Shown here piece after piece: positions 42,318 to 51,478 of a stretch of 53,959 bases of DNA. Source of the stretch: Thalassovita litoralis (GTDB taxonomy: Bacteria; Pseudomonadota; Alphaproteobacteria; Rhodobacterales; Rhodobacteraceae); the NCBI RefSeq assembly GCF_900182725.1, contig NZ_FXTO01000023.1:1-53959 (forward strand), in the 5' to 3' direction. Each line of letters opens with the position of its first letter. Within the stretch, counting starts at the first letter, position 1. Both the position numbers and the translations under genes were made by a program. The notes beneath the pieces are model-generated. The model did not search any database. It was not told the DNA's origin and saw nothing but the letters and a program-made list of their open reading frames with translations.

Positions 42318-43259
42318 TTATGGATTTTTGCCTGCCAGCCGCAGAACCAGACCAACGGGTCCGCCCTGCCACCAATGACGATGACCGCGGTCGCGGCCGG
42401 ATTGGCCCATGCCTTGGGTGATACGGTCCAGCACGATGGCCAGAATGACGATGCCCAGACCGCCAACGATGGCCTTGCCTGCATCCAGACGGCCCATGGC
42501 GCGCAGCACCTCGTTGCCCAGCCCCTTGACCGAAATCATCGAGGCAATTACCACCATCGACAGCGACAGCATGATGGTTTGGTTCACGCCTGCCAGAATG
42601 GTTGGGGTCGCCAGCGGGATTTCCACCTTGAACAGGATTTGCCGGGGGTTGGCACCAAAAGCCCGCGCCGCTTCGACGACCGAAGGGTTCACGCCGCGAA
42701 TGCCCAGTGATGTCAGGCGCACCAGCGGCGGCAGGGCAAAGATGATGGTCACGATCACGCCCGATACGTTGCCGATCCCCACCAGCATCACCACCGGCAC
42801 CAGATACACAAAGGCCGGGATGGTTTGCATCGTGTCCAGCACGGGGCGGATTGATTTATCGAACGTGTCGTTCTTGCCCGCCAGCACGCCAAGCGGCAGA
42901 CCGATGAAGAAGCACAGGATCACGGCCGAAACCACAATCGCCAGCGTTGTCATCGCCAAGCCCCATGCGTGGGGCGACAGGAACCCAAGGCCGAACATGC
43001 ACAGCCCCACCAAAATCGCGGTGCGCCGTCCGGCGGCCTGCCATGCGATCAGAACCAGAAGGGCCAGCATCACCAGCGGCGGGACCGCATTCAGCCCCTT
43101 ATCAATGCCGACGATCAGATCATTCAGGACGCTCTTGATCGGCTGGATTACCTCGCGATTGGAGATCGCCCATTGCTTGATGCCATCGGCGCTGTCTGCA
43201 ATTCCCAGATCAACCGAGGAAAACGGATCAAGGATATTGAAGGTCTTTTCTTCTGCCAT
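42318..43259 (-). CDS. proW: Betaine ABC transporter permease ProW
   Basis: The 313-residue inner-membrane protein has a soluble N-terminus of about 60 residues, as in E. coli ProW, then about six membrane spans. The BPD-transport EAA loop is seen at VVEAARAFGANPRQILFKVEIPLA. PVLDTMQTIPAFVYLVPVVMLVG is a family hallmark. It lies 14 bp after proV and 35 bp before proX. Confidence 0.9.
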   Translation of the reverse strand: MAEEKTFNILDPFSSVDLGIADSADGIKQWAISNREVIQPIKSVLNDLIVGIDKGLNAVPPLVMLALLVLIAWQAAGRRTAILVGLCMFGLGFLSPHAWGLAMTTLAIVVSAVILCFFIGLPLGVLAGKNDTFDKSIRPVLDTMQTIPAFVYLVPVVMLVGIGNVSGVIVTIIFALPPLVRLTSLGIRGVNPSVVEAARAFGANPRQILFKVEIPLATPTILAGVNQTIMLSLSMVVIASMISVKGLGNEVLRAMGRLDAGKAIVGGLGIVILAIVLDRITQGMGQSGRDRGHRHWWQGGPVGLVLRLAGKNP

Positions 43260-43273
43260 GTCTTTGATCCTTC

Positions 43274-44353
43274 TTATGCGGCCTGACCGGAATCGTCGGC
43301 TTCGCCCTTGATGCCGCGCAGCAGAGCGTTTTTGGTGATGATGCCTTTCGGCTTGCCATCGACCTTGACGACAATCGGGTGCTGGGTGGCGATGGACAGG
43401 TCCACAAGATCGTTCAGGGAATGTTCGGGCTGGGCTTCGGGCCAGTTTTCCACGTCAACAGGGCCGCGACGTTGTGTATAGGCGTCCAGCGGTTCCATGA
43501 TTTTGCCAGCGGACACCAGTTCCAGTTTTGAAATACCAGCCACGAAATCCGCCACATACTCATCTGCTGGGTTCATCACGATTTCTTCGGGCGTGCCGAT
43601 CTGCACCAGAACCCCGTCTTTCATAATCGCGATGCGGTCGCCGATGCGGATGGCTTCGTCCAGATCGTGTGTGATGAACAGTGTGGTTTTGTGCATTTCC
43701 GCCGACAGGGCCATGAACTGATCCTGCAACTGCCGCCGGATCAGCGGGTCCAGTGCGGAAAACGGTTCATCCATCAGCAGGATCGCCGGATCGGCAGCAA
43801 TGGCACGGGCCAGCCCCACGCGCTGCTGCATCCCGCCCGACAATTCATCGGGGTATTTGCTTTCCCAGCCTTGCAGGTCCACCGCTTCGATGGCGCGCAT
43901 TGCGTTTGCGGTGCGTTCTTTGACGTCATGCCCGCGCACTTCCTGGCTGAAGGCCACGTTTTCCAGAACGGTGCGGTGCGGCATCAGGGCCATGTTCTGA
44001 AACACCATGCCGATCTTTTCGGCCCGCAGGGCGCGCAGGTCTTTTTGCGAAAGCTCGTTGATGTTCTGGCCTTCGATATAGATCGCGCCAGCGGTCGGTT
44101 CTATCAGTCGGTTGATATGGCGGATCAGGGTCGATTTGCCGGACCCGGACAGGCCCATGATGCAGAAAATCTCGCCTCGGGCGACCTCGAAGGACGCATC
44201 GCGCACGCCTACCACGCAATCAAAGCGGTCGCGGACCTCTTCTTTGGTCAGTTCGTTTTTATTGATCGCTTCCAGCGCTTCTTTGGAGCGTTTGCCGAAA
44301 ATTTTCCACACGCCTTCGCAGCGGATCACGGCCTCGTCAGTGTTTTGGTTCAT
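43274..44353 (-). CDS. proV: Betaine ABC transporter ATP-binding protein ProV
   Basis: A 359-residue ATPase with Walker A GLSGSGKST, Q-loop MVFQNMALMPHRTV, signature LSGGMQQRVGLARA, Walker B ILLMDEPFSALDP and H-loop THDLDEA. It keeps the ProV/OpuAA family insertion before the Walker A motif and a C-terminal CBS-like region, though shortened. ATG 44353 follows GGGAGGA. First gene of the proVWX-glxA group; divergent from the GntR-type regulator at 44485. Confidence 0.92.
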   Translation of the reverse strand: MNQNTDEAVIRCEGVWKIFGKRSKEALEAINKNELTKEEVRDRFDCVVGVRDASFEVARGEIFCIMGLSGSGKSTLIRHINRLIEPTAGAIYIEGQNINELSQKDLRALRAEKIGMVFQNMALMPHRTVLENVAFSQEVRGHDVKERTANAMRAIEAVDLQGWESKYPDELSGGMQQRVGLARAIAADPAILLMDEPFSALDPLIRRQLQDQFMALSAEMHKTTLFITHDLDEAIRIGDRIAIMKDGVLVQIGTPEEIVMNPADEYVADFVAGISKLELVSAGKIMEPLDAYTQRRGPVDVENWPEAQPEHSLNDLVDLSIATQHPIVVKVDGKPKGIITKNALLRGIKGEADDSGQAA

Positions 44354-44394
44354 AGGGTCCTCCCTTGAGGCGATATAAAATGCAGAAATTTCTA

Positions 44395-44404
44395 TTGTAG
44401 ACAA
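44395..44404. promoter_or_regulatory. TTGTAGACAA dyad, probable FCD regulator site
   Basis: A 4-bp-arm palindrome TTGT-AG-ACAA in the 131-bp AT-rich space between proV and the GntR regulator gene. It matches the general shape of GntR/FCD operators (TTGTANACAA). It could control both divergent operons. Confidence 0.45.
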
Positions 44405-44484
44405 CATGTATTTTTTGAAAGTACAAAGAAGATACGAAATACCGAACGAGTCAGAAATCGAACTTGTTCAAATTGGAGACCCCC

Positions 44485-45207
44485 GTGACCGAAGCGCCCA
44501 CATCAAAGAAAGCGATTTGCCTGGAAGATCTGCGCCGGAAAATCCTGACGCAGGAATTCGAGCCGGGCAGCTATCTGGAAGAAGCGCAACTGGCGGAAAA
44601 ATATGAAATTTCCCGCACCCCGCTGCGCGAGGTCCTGAACCAGTTGGCGGGCGAGGATTACATCACGCTGCACAAAAATCGTGGTGCGCAAGTGGCCCCG
44701 ATGACCCATAAAACCATGCGCAATTTCTTTGTCGCGGCACCCATGATTTATGCAGCGGTTTCCCGGCTGGCGGCGGAACATGCCACCCCCGCCCAGATCA
44801 TGCAAATCAAGGATACGCAGCTTTTATTCCGCAAGGCGATTCGTGATGGCAACGCCGCAGAACGCGCTTTGATGAACCAGCGGTTCCACGAAATCATCGG
44901 TGAAATGGCGGATAATGAATATCTGACGCCCAGCCTGCGCCGTCTGCTGATCGACCACACGCGCATTGGCATGACCTTTTATAACCCGCGTAATCAAACG
45001 CTGGCCGCGCAACGGAACGTGGCCGCCGATCAGCACGACCAATTCATTGCGCTGATCGAGGCAGGCAATGCCGACGGTGCCGCTGATCTGGCAGTGGCGC
45101 ATTGGGAACTGTCCCGCGCCGAAATCGAAAGTTTCGTAACACCCCAGGGAATGACCATTCCGCTTGGCACCGCGCCAGGCGCCATGACGCAAAGAGGAGC
45201 CTCATGA
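44485..45207 (+). CDS. GntR-family regulator, FCD subfamily
   Basis: The 240-residue protein has the N-terminal winged helix (PGSYLEEAQLAEKYEISRTPLREVLNQLAGEDYITL) and a helical C-terminal effector domain with FHEIIGEMADNEYL. The start is GTG 44485 with GGAG upstream; the frame is open to TTG 44464. The stop overlaps the start of the DapA-family gene (ATGA), so regulator and lyase are co-translated. Probable repressor of both the catabolic genes and the divergent transporter. Confidence 0.85.
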   Translation: MTEAPTSKKAICLEDLRRKILTQEFEPGSYLEEAQLAEKYEISRTPLREVLNQLAGEDYITLHKNRGAQVAPMTHKTMRNFFVAAPMIYAAVSRLAAEHATPAQIMQIKDTQLLFRKAIRDGNAAERALMNQRFHEIIGEMADNEYLTPSLRRLLIDHTRIGMTFYNPRNQTLAAQRNVAADQHDQFIALIEAGNADGAADLAVAHWELSRAEIESFVTPQGMTIPLGTAPGAMTQRGAS

Positions 45208-46106
45208 AGTTCGAAGGTATCTATACACCTGTCATCACGCCGCATGGCGAAGATGGCAGCATCGACCGCGACGCCTTTGCCGCGATGATTGAACACCTGA
45301 TTGCATCGGGCGTTCACGGGCTGATCAACGGCGGGTCCACCGGCGAATATTATGCCCAATCCATGCAGGAACGTCAGGACATGGCCAGTTTCGCCAAGGA
45401 CGTTATCGGGGATCGGGTGCCGCTGATGGTGGGCACCGTGGCTATCCGGCTGGAAGATTCGATTGCTATGGCCGAACATGCCGCCAAGATTGGCGCGGAT
45501 GCGATCCTTCTGGGTTCGCCGCCCTATTCGGTGCCGACGGAACGCGAAAATGCGCTGAACGCGCTGGCTATCGACCGCGCCGCCGATCTGCCGATCATGC
45601 TGTATAACTATCCGGGCCGGATGGGCATCAACATGGGCGAGGAATTTCTGGACCGCGTGGGCCGCAGCCGCAATTTCTGTGCGATCAAGGAAAGCTCGGG
45701 CGATATCAACCGGGTTCACCTGCTGGCGCGGGATTATCCGCATATCCAGATGTCCTGTGGCATGGACGATCAGGCGCTGGAATTTTTTGCCTGGGGTGCG
45801 CGGAGCTGGGTTTGCGCCGGGTCGAATTTCCTGCCGACCGAACATATCGCGCTGTGGCGGGCCTGTGCCGTCGAAGGCAACTTTGACAAGGGCCGCCGGA
45901 TCATGTCCGCAATGATGCCGCTGATGCGGGTTCTGGAACAGGGCGGCAAGTTCATTCAATGCGTCAAACATGGCTGTGAGATGTCAGGCAACTACGCCGG
46001 GCCACCCCGCCCGCCGCTGAAGGGGCTGAACAAAGACGACAAGCGGCAGCTTGAACAGGTGGTGCGCGTACTGAAACGCACCGTGGCCGAAATCGAAGCG
46101 GAGTAA
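45204..46106 (+). CDS. DapA/DHDPS-family lyase
   Basis: The 300-residue class I aldolase-fold protein has GGSTGEYY (43-50), the tyrosine Y134 in YNYPGRMG and the Schiff-base lysine K162 in AIKESSG. A lysine-biosynthetic DapA role is unlikely because it sits in a catabolic operon after a GntR gene and before an aldehyde dehydrogenase. In hydroxyproline breakdown a DapA-family enzyme deaminates pyrroline-4-hydroxy-2-carboxylate to 2-oxoglutarate semialdehyde, which an aldehyde dehydrogenase then oxidises; the gene set here (lyase, aldehyde dehydrogenase, amino-acid oxidase) fits that logic. Sugar-acid lyase activity is the main alternative. Confidence 0.85.
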   Translation: MKFEGIYTPVITPHGEDGSIDRDAFAAMIEHLIASGVHGLINGGSTGEYYAQSMQERQDMASFAKDVIGDRVPLMVGTVAIRLEDSIAMAEHAAKIGADAILLGSPPYSVPTERENALNALAIDRAADLPIMLYNYPGRMGINMGEEFLDRVGRSRNFCAIKESSGDINRVHLLARDYPHIQMSCGMDDQALEFFAWGARSWVCAGSNFLPTEHIALWRACAVEGNFDKGRRIMSAMMPLMRVLEQGGKFIQCVKHGCEMSGNYAGPPRPPLKGLNKDDKRQLEQVVRVLKRTVAEIEAE

Positions 46107-46111
46107 GCGAC

Positions 46112-47608
46112 ATGACCGATCTTCTGACGACCGAGGAATACAAGGCCATCGCCAAAGGCCTGAGCCTGCCGACACAGGCGTTTATTGACGGCGCATTCCG
46201 CCCGGCCATTTCTGGCGCGACCTTTGACAGCATCAACCCCGCCACCGGCGAGGTTCTGGCCCAGATCGCAGCATGTGATGGCGCAGACGTGGATTTTGCC
46301 GTTCAAAAGGCCCGCGATGCGTTCGAGGATGGTCGCTGGTCCCGCCTGCACCCGTCCGAACGCAAAGAGGCGCTGATCCGTCTGGCCAAGCTGATGAAGC
46401 GTAACGCGCGTGAACTGGCGGTGATGGAAAGCCTTGATTCCGGCAAAACCATTTACGACTGCGAAACCGTAGATGTGCCTGAAACCATCCACTGCCTGAC
46501 GTGGCACGCCGAACTGATCGACAAGATTTACGATCAGGTGGCCCCGGCCTCGGACGATCATATTGCCATGATCGTGCGCGAACCTGTTGGCGTTGTCGGT
46601 CTGGTGCTGCCGTGGAATTTCCCGCTGCTGATGCTGGCGTGGAAAATCGGCCCGGCACTGGCGGCTGGCTGTTCGGTGATCGTGAAACCGGCACAGGAAA
46701 CATCGCTAACCGCGTTGCGTCTGGCCGAACTGGCGATGGAGGCGGGGATTCCCTCAGGCGTGTTCAACGTGCTGCCCGGTGGCGGTGCGGATGTGGGCGA
46801 ACCGCTGGGCCGTCACATGGATGTGGATATGGTGTCGTTCACCGGGTCCACGGCCACCGGGCGGCGGTTCCTGTCCTATGCGGGGGAATCGAACCTCAAG
46901 GAAATCACGCTGGAAATGGGCGGTAAAAATCCGGCCATCGTTCTGGATGACGCCGAAAATCTGGACCGCGTTGCCGCGCATATCGTCAACGGGGCGTTTT
47001 GGAACATGGGGGAAAACTGTTCCGCCGCGTCGCGCCTGATCGTGCAAAAGGGCGTGAAGGATGCGCTGATTGACCGGATTATCGCCCATGCCCGCGAATG
47101 GCCGATGGGTGATCCGCTGGACCCGGTGAACCGCGTGGGTGCCTTGGTCAGCCCCGCCCATTTCGCCAAGGTCTGTTCGTATCTGGAGGATGGCCCGAAA
47201 ATCCTGATGGGGGGCGCTGCCGAAAACGGCTTTGTCGAACCTACGGTTCTGGAAGTCGATCAAAACGCCAAACAGGCGCGCGAGGAAATCTTTGGCCCGG
47301 TTCTGTCGGTGCTGACGGTCGACAGCTTTGATCAGGCAATCGCGCTGGCCAACAATACCGAATACGGGCTGGCGGCGTCGATCTTTACCGCCAATGTCAA
47401 ACGGGCGATCCGTGGCGCGCGTGCCGTGCGGGCGGGAACCGTGACCGTCAACAGCTTTGGCGAAGGCGACATTTCCACGCCCTTCGGCGGGTTCAAGCAA
47501 TCGGGCTTTGGCGGGCGTGACAATGGCATTCATGCCCATGATCAGTATACCCAGTTGAAAACCATCTGGGTGGACCTGAGCGATGACAGCGACGAGGCCG
47601 TAGATTGA
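46112..47608 (+). CDS. NAD(P)-dependent aldehyde dehydrogenase
   Basis: A 498-residue ALDH-superfamily enzyme with the oxyanion asparagine N169 in LPWNFP, cofactor loop FTGSTATGRRF, general base E268 in LEMGGKNP and catalytic cysteine C303 in GENCSAAS. The C-terminal PFGGFKQSGFGGRDNG is typical of PuuC-like gamma-aminobutyraldehyde dehydrogenases. It begins 5 bp after the DapA-family gene. Likely substrates are a semialdehyde from the DapA-family enzyme or an aminoaldehyde released by the downstream oxidase. Confidence 0.92.
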   Translation: MTDLLTTEEYKAIAKGLSLPTQAFIDGAFRPAISGATFDSINPATGEVLAQIAACDGADVDFAVQKARDAFEDGRWSRLHPSERKEALIRLAKLMKRNARELAVMESLDSGKTIYDCETVDVPETIHCLTWHAELIDKIYDQVAPASDDHIAMIVREPVGVVGLVLPWNFPLLMLAWKIGPALAAGCSVIVKPAQETSLTALRLAELAMEAGIPSGVFNVLPGGGADVGEPLGRHMDVDMVSFTGSTATGRRFLSYAGESNLKEITLEMGGKNPAIVLDDAENLDRVAAHIVNGAFWNMGENCSAASRLIVQKGVKDALIDRIIAHAREWPMGDPLDPVNRVGALVSPAHFAKVCSYLEDGPKILMGGAAENGFVEPTVLEVDQNAKQAREEIFGPVLSVLTVDSFDQAIALANNTEYGLAASIFTANVKRAIRGARAVRAGTVTVNSFGEGDISTPFGGFKQSGFGGRDNGIHAHDQYTQLKTIWVDLSDDSDEAVD

Positions 47609-48945
47609 CACGCTATCAGGCCCGCCGTTTGCCGACCCTGTTGGGACCGGCTGGGTGGAACACACTATTGGGGCCGCAACCTGCGGCCCCGGACCTGACC
47701 GGATCGGAAACCGCCGACGTTGTGATCGTTGGCGGCGGGTTCGCCGGGCTGTCCGCCGCGCGGCGGGTCCGGCAATTGCAACCCACCGCACGGGTTCTGG
47801 TGCTAGAGGCGGGACGCATCGCCGACAGCTCTGCCGGGCGCAATTCCGGTTTCATGATCGACCTGCCGCATGAACTGACCTCCGAGGATTACGCGGGGGC
47901 GGGCGATGACCGGGTGGTGATCGCACTGAACCGGCAGGCGCAGGCCTTTGGGCGTGCTGCGGTCGAAGATTACGGGATTGATCCGAATTATTTCGATCAG
48001 GCAGGTAAGGTGAACGGCGCGGTCAGTCCCACCGCGCAGGCGCATAACGAAAGCTACGCGCAACATCTGGCCTCGCTTGGGGAACGCTGTGAAATGCTGG
48101 ACCAGCGCCAGATGCAGGATATGACCGGATCGGCGCATTACATATCCGGCCTGTATACACCGGGAACGGTGATGTTGCAGCCCGCCGGGTATATCCGGGG
48201 GCTGGCGGCTGGGCTGCGGGCGCAGGGCGTTGGGGTTTATGAAAACTCGGCCGTGACCGCGCTGGAACGGCAGGGCGATGCCTGGCGGGTGGAAACGCGC
48301 GGGGGTCAGGTCAGCGCCGGGCGCGTAATCCTGACGGTCAACGGCCATCTGGAAAGCTTTGGCTTTGAAGAGGGGCGGTTGATGCAACTGTTCCTGTATG
48401 CGGTGATGACTCCGGAACTGGATGCCGATGCGCTGGCCCGGCTGGGCGGGCAACCGCGCTGGGGGATCACCCCGTCCGATCCGATGGGCACCACGGTGCG
48501 GCGGATTGATACGGGGCAGGGCGGTAATCGCATTGTCACCCGCACCTGTGCCACGCTGAAACCGGGCCTGGCCCTGTCCAAGGGCCATGTCGCCCGCGCC
48601 GCCCGCGTGATGCAGCAGAAATTCGATCAACGCTTTCCGCAATTGTCGGGGCTGCGGATGGAACACGCTTGGGCGGGGCATCTGTGCCTGAGCCTGAACA
48701 GCGTGTCCGTGATGCGCCAGTTGGACGACGGGCTGTTCGCGGGCTGTGTGCAAAACGGGCTGGGAACGGCACGCGGCACCCTGACCGGGATCGGCGCGGC
48801 GGAACTGGCCTGTGGGGTGGACAGCCAGATCACCCGCCATTTCACCGCCGAGGCACGGCCCAAACGCCTGCCGCCGCAGCCGTTTCTGGAAATCGGGGCG
48901 AATGCCGTCCTGCGTTGGAAAGAATGGAAAGCCCGCGACGAATAA
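47605..48945 (+). CDS. FAD-dependent amine/amino-acid oxidoreductase (DAO family)
   Basis: The 446-residue flavoprotein has the FAD-binding motif VIVGGGFAGLSAARR (40-54) and SSAGRNSGFMIDLPHE, as in DAO/PuuB-type oxidases that act on secondary or primary amines. The start is TTG 47605, whose last two bases form the TGA of the aldehyde dehydrogenase, so translation is coupled. It would remove electrons from an amine or a D-amino acid such as a hydroxyproline epimer, producing the imine used upstream in the pathway. It closes the operon; a strong terminator follows. Confidence 0.85.
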   Translation: MTRYQARRLPTLLGPAGWNTLLGPQPAAPDLTGSETADVVIVGGGFAGLSAARRVRQLQPTARVLVLEAGRIADSSAGRNSGFMIDLPHELTSEDYAGAGDDRVVIALNRQAQAFGRAAVEDYGIDPNYFDQAGKVNGAVSPTAQAHNESYAQHLASLGERCEMLDQRQMQDMTGSAHYISGLYTPGTVMLQPAGYIRGLAAGLRAQGVGVYENSAVTALERQGDAWRVETRGGQVSAGRVILTVNGHLESFGFEEGRLMQLFLYAVMTPELDADALARLGGQPRWGITPSDPMGTTVRRIDTGQGGNRIVTRTCATLKPGLALSKGHVARAARVMQQKFDQRFPQLSGLRMEHAWAGHLCLSLNSVSVMRQLDDGLFAGCVQNGLGTARGTLTGIGAAELACGVDSQITRHFTAEARPKRLPPQPFLEIGANAVLRWKEWKARDE

Positions 48946-48974
48946 TCCCGCGCTGACAGGTCCATATATCAAAG

Positions 48975-48999
48975 AAAAGGGGGCGCAATGCCCCCTTTT
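48975..48999 (+). terminator. Rho-independent terminator after the oxidase gene
   Basis: AAAAGGGGGC-GCAAT-GCCCCCTTTT is a perfect 10-bp stem whose 3' arm ends in TTTT, 29 bases after the oxidase stop. Confidence 0.8.
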
Positions 49000-49016
49000 G
49001 CATGTCCATCACCACC

Positions 49017-49043
49017 AAAAAAGACCCGCCATAACGGCGGGTC
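49017..49043 (-). terminator. Rho-independent terminator of the mttB-like gene
   Basis: On the minus strand GACCCGCC-GTTAT-GGCGGGTC is followed directly by TTTTTT. It lies 15 bases after the stop codon at 49059. The two terminators back to back isolate the convergent operons. Confidence 0.85.
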
Positions 49044-49058
49044 AGGTTGGGGATGATC

Positions 49059-50615
49059 TTAGTACGTCTGGTTCAGTTCCGACGCGGCGGGGATTTCGCG
49101 TTCCCGGCGGGCGATGTAGTCCAGCAAGGCTTCGTTTTTGGCCTCGTCCAGTTTTGGTTCTTCGTAATCGGCCAGCATTTTCCGGGCATATTCCAACGCC
49201 CGCTGGGTGATTTCCTTGGACCCTTCGGCCATCCATTGTTCGATGGAATTATTGTCGAACAGTTCCGGCATAAAGAACGCCTGTTGGAAATTATCCTGCG
49301 TGTGCGGATGGCCCAGATAGTGACCGCCGGGGCCAACATCCGGCACTGCGGCCAATGCCTGATCGAAATCGTGCCATTGCGGGCCGCGGGCCATTTTATA
49401 GGCCATCGCACATTGTTCCGCGTCCACCACGAACTTGGCGACAGAACAGTGCATCCCGGCCTCGTTCCAGCCAGCGGAATGCCAGATATAGTTCGCCCCG
49501 GCATGGATCACCGAAGACAGGGTGGTTGCGGATTCATATCCGGCCTGCGCATCGAATGTTTTGGCCCCGCCCAACGTGTTCGAGGTCCGCCACGGCACCC
49601 CATAGAACCGCGCCATTTGCCCGATCATGAAATTCATCAGGCTGATTTCAGGCGTTCCCGCCATCGGTGCGCCGGATTTCATGCTGACGGTGGACAGGTA
49701 ATGGCCGTAAATCGCGGGTGCGCCGCGCCGGATCACCTGCGTATAGGCCAACGCGCTTAGGGCTTCGGCGTTCAATTGGGCCACGGTTGCGGGGACGGAC
49801 GCGGGGGTATTCGCGCCGCCCAGCACGAAGGGCGAACACAGCACGGGCTGATTGCGTTTGCAAAACGCCCGCATCGCACCCAGCATGGTTTCATCCCAGA
49901 CCAACGGCGAGTTGCCGTTACAGTTGCCGGTGGTGACGGGGTGGGTTTCAATGAAATCTTCCCCGAACAGGATGGCGCACATGTCCATCACGTCCTCGGC
50001 GTTCTTGGGGCTGGTGGTCATGCCCATAAACATCTTGTCGGAATGTTTCATCGACGAATAGGTGATGCGCAAATGCCGCTGGCTGATCGGGTGATCATAG
50101 GGTTCTACGATATGATGCGCGGTGGAATGCAGCGCGGGCGACATGTGCGACAGCTTGTGGAACATCGCCAGATCGTCCAGTGTGGGATTGCGCCGCACGT
50201 CATCCAGATCGCGCAGAAACGGCGCGCCGGTCATCGGCACGAAGACCGAATGCGGCCCACCCAGACGCAGGTTATTGGCGGGGTTGCGGGCGTGATAGGT
50301 GAAATCCGACGGGATCGTGGAAATCAGATCGCGTACCAGACCGCGATCCAGATAGACCATTTCGCCAACAACCTTGGCCCCGGCGCGTTTCCAGTCTTCT
50401 ATCGCGATTGGGTCGCGGAACTGCACGCCTACGTTTTCCAGAATATCCATCGACGCGGCGTCGATCTTTTCAACCTGCGAGCCGTCCATCACCTCGCAAT
50501 AGGGGATGGCGCGGGTCAGCCCCGGCAGCATGGTGATGTCGCGGGTGCTGCGCAATGTACGGCGGGCGCTGCGGCCACCGCTGCGCGACCGGGCGCGTGT
50601 GTTGGTATCAGACAT
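49059..50615 (-). CDS. Trimethylamine methyltransferase (MttB)-family protein, non-pyrrolysine
   Basis: The 518-residue protein is an MttB-superfamily methyltransferase. Segments include SMDILENVGVQF near the N-terminus, TTGNCNGNSPLVWDETML, GGANTPASVPATVAQLNAE, MSLKSGAP-like VSMKSGAPMAGTPE and GGHYLGHPHTQDNF near the end. The long frame contains no in-frame TAG, so it is a non-pyrrolysine member like the glycine betaine (MtgB) or proline betaine (MtpB) demethylating enzymes, which pass the methyl group to a corrinoid protein. No corrinoid protein or reactivase is in the window. The N-terminus is Arg/Ser-rich (RARSRSGGRSARR). It has its own terminator and a 128-bp upstream gap, so it is probably a single-gene unit. 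Confidence 0.87.
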   Translation of the reverse strand: MSDTNTRARSRSGGRSARRTLRSTRDITMLPGLTRAIPYCEVMDGSQVEKIDAASMDILENVGVQFRDPIAIEDWKRAGAKVVGEMVYLDRGLVRDLISTIPSDFTYHARNPANNLRLGGPHSVFVPMTGAPFLRDLDDVRRNPTLDDLAMFHKLSHMSPALHSTAHHIVEPYDHPISQRHLRITYSSMKHSDKMFMGMTTSPKNAEDVMDMCAILFGEDFIETHPVTTGNCNGNSPLVWDETMLGAMRAFCKRNQPVLCSPFVLGGANTPASVPATVAQLNAEALSALAYTQVIRRGAPAIYGHYLSTVSMKSGAPMAGTPEISLMNFMIGQMARFYGVPWRTSNTLGGAKTFDAQAGYESATTLSSVIHAGANYIWHSAGWNEAGMHCSVAKFVVDAEQCAMAYKMARGPQWHDFDQALAAVPDVGPGGHYLGHPHTQDNFQQAFFMPELFDNNSIEQWMAEGSKEITQRALEYARKMLADYEEPKLDEAKNEALLDYIARREREIPAASELNQTY

Positions 50616-50743
50616 CTCGATTCCTCCTGAGTCTGGGGGAATTTGCCTGTCTGGTGGCCCCTTGACGTGTAGGAATGCGAAATTCTGTTGCAGGAAACGA
50701 CTTGGCCCACCCTGTCGCTGGTTCGGGTGAGCCGGATCACGCT

Positions 50744-51478
50744 TTACGGCAGGCTAAGCTTTGCCATGCGCCCGCCGTCCACAGTCCAGACCTGTCCGGT
50801 GACGAAGCCCGCGTCGTCCGATCCAAGCCATGCCACTAGCGCGGCGACTTCGGCTGGTTTTCCGGTGCGGCCAACGGGGTGGATACGGCCGATGTTTTGC
50901 CGGAACGCGCTTGGGTCGGGCATGTTTTCGATGAACGCTTCGTTCAACTCCGTGTCAATCCAGCCGGGCGCGACCGCGTTGCAGCGGATACCCTCGGCAC
51001 CGTGATCGACCGCAATCGCCCGCGTCAGCCCGTGCAGTCCGGCCTTGGAGGCGCAATAGGCGGCGTGCTGCGGGTTCGCCCCCAGCCCCTCGATCGAGCC
51101 GATGTTGACGATTGCGCCTTGCGTGGCACGCAGATGCGGGAGAGCGGCCTTGATCAGCAGGAAGGGCGCCGTCAGGTTCACCCGCATCGTGCGCTCCCAA
51201 TCGGCAAGGCTCATGTCCTCGGCCAGCGCCTCTTGCATCAGGCCCGCGTTGTTCACCAACAAATCCAGCCGTCCGGCCTTGGCGATGACCTCGGCCACCA
51301 CCTGCGCGGGGGCGAGGTCATCGGTGAAATCCGCCGCGATGCCCTCAAACGCCGCATCACCACCCCGTTGCGCGGTGAAGACCCGCGCGCCCTCGGCGGC
51401 CAGACGGGTGGCAATCGCCTGCCCGATGCCGCTGCGCCCGCCGGTAACGAGCGCAACCTTTCCCCCGTAGCGGCTCAT
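50744..51478 (-). CDS. Short-chain dehydrogenase/reductase
   Basis: The 244-residue SDR has TGGRSGIG, NNAG, IGSIEG and YCASK, NAVAPGWIDTE and a closing VWTVDGG. The residue after the second strand is in FTAQRGG, with arginine and no acidic residue, which points to NADP(H). ATG 51478 overlaps the stop of the preceding, broken SDR gene (ATGA). It belongs to the TetR/hpbD-like group and its role there is unknown; it may now carry the function alone if the neighbour is dead. Confidence 0.85.
   Translation of the reverse strand: MSRYGGKVALVTGGRSGIGQAIATRLAAEGARVFTAQRGGDAAFEGIAADFTDDLAPAQVVAEVIAKAGRLDLLVNNAGLMQEALAEDMSLADWERTMRVNLTAPFLLIKAALPHLRATQGAIVNIGSIEGLGANPQHAAYCASKAGLHGLTRAIAVDHGAEGIRCNAVAPGWIDTELNEAFIENMPDPSAFRQNIGRIHPVGRTGKPAEVAALVAWLGSDDAGFVTGQVWTVDGGRMAKLSLP

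Noticed and set aside
45204-46106. Lysine-biosynthetic DapA
   Set aside because: Coupled to a GntR regulator and a catabolic dehydrogenase; the context is degradation.
49059-50615. Pyrrolysine-containing trimethylamine methyltransferase
   Set aside because: There is no in-frame TAG in the gene and no pyl genes in the window.
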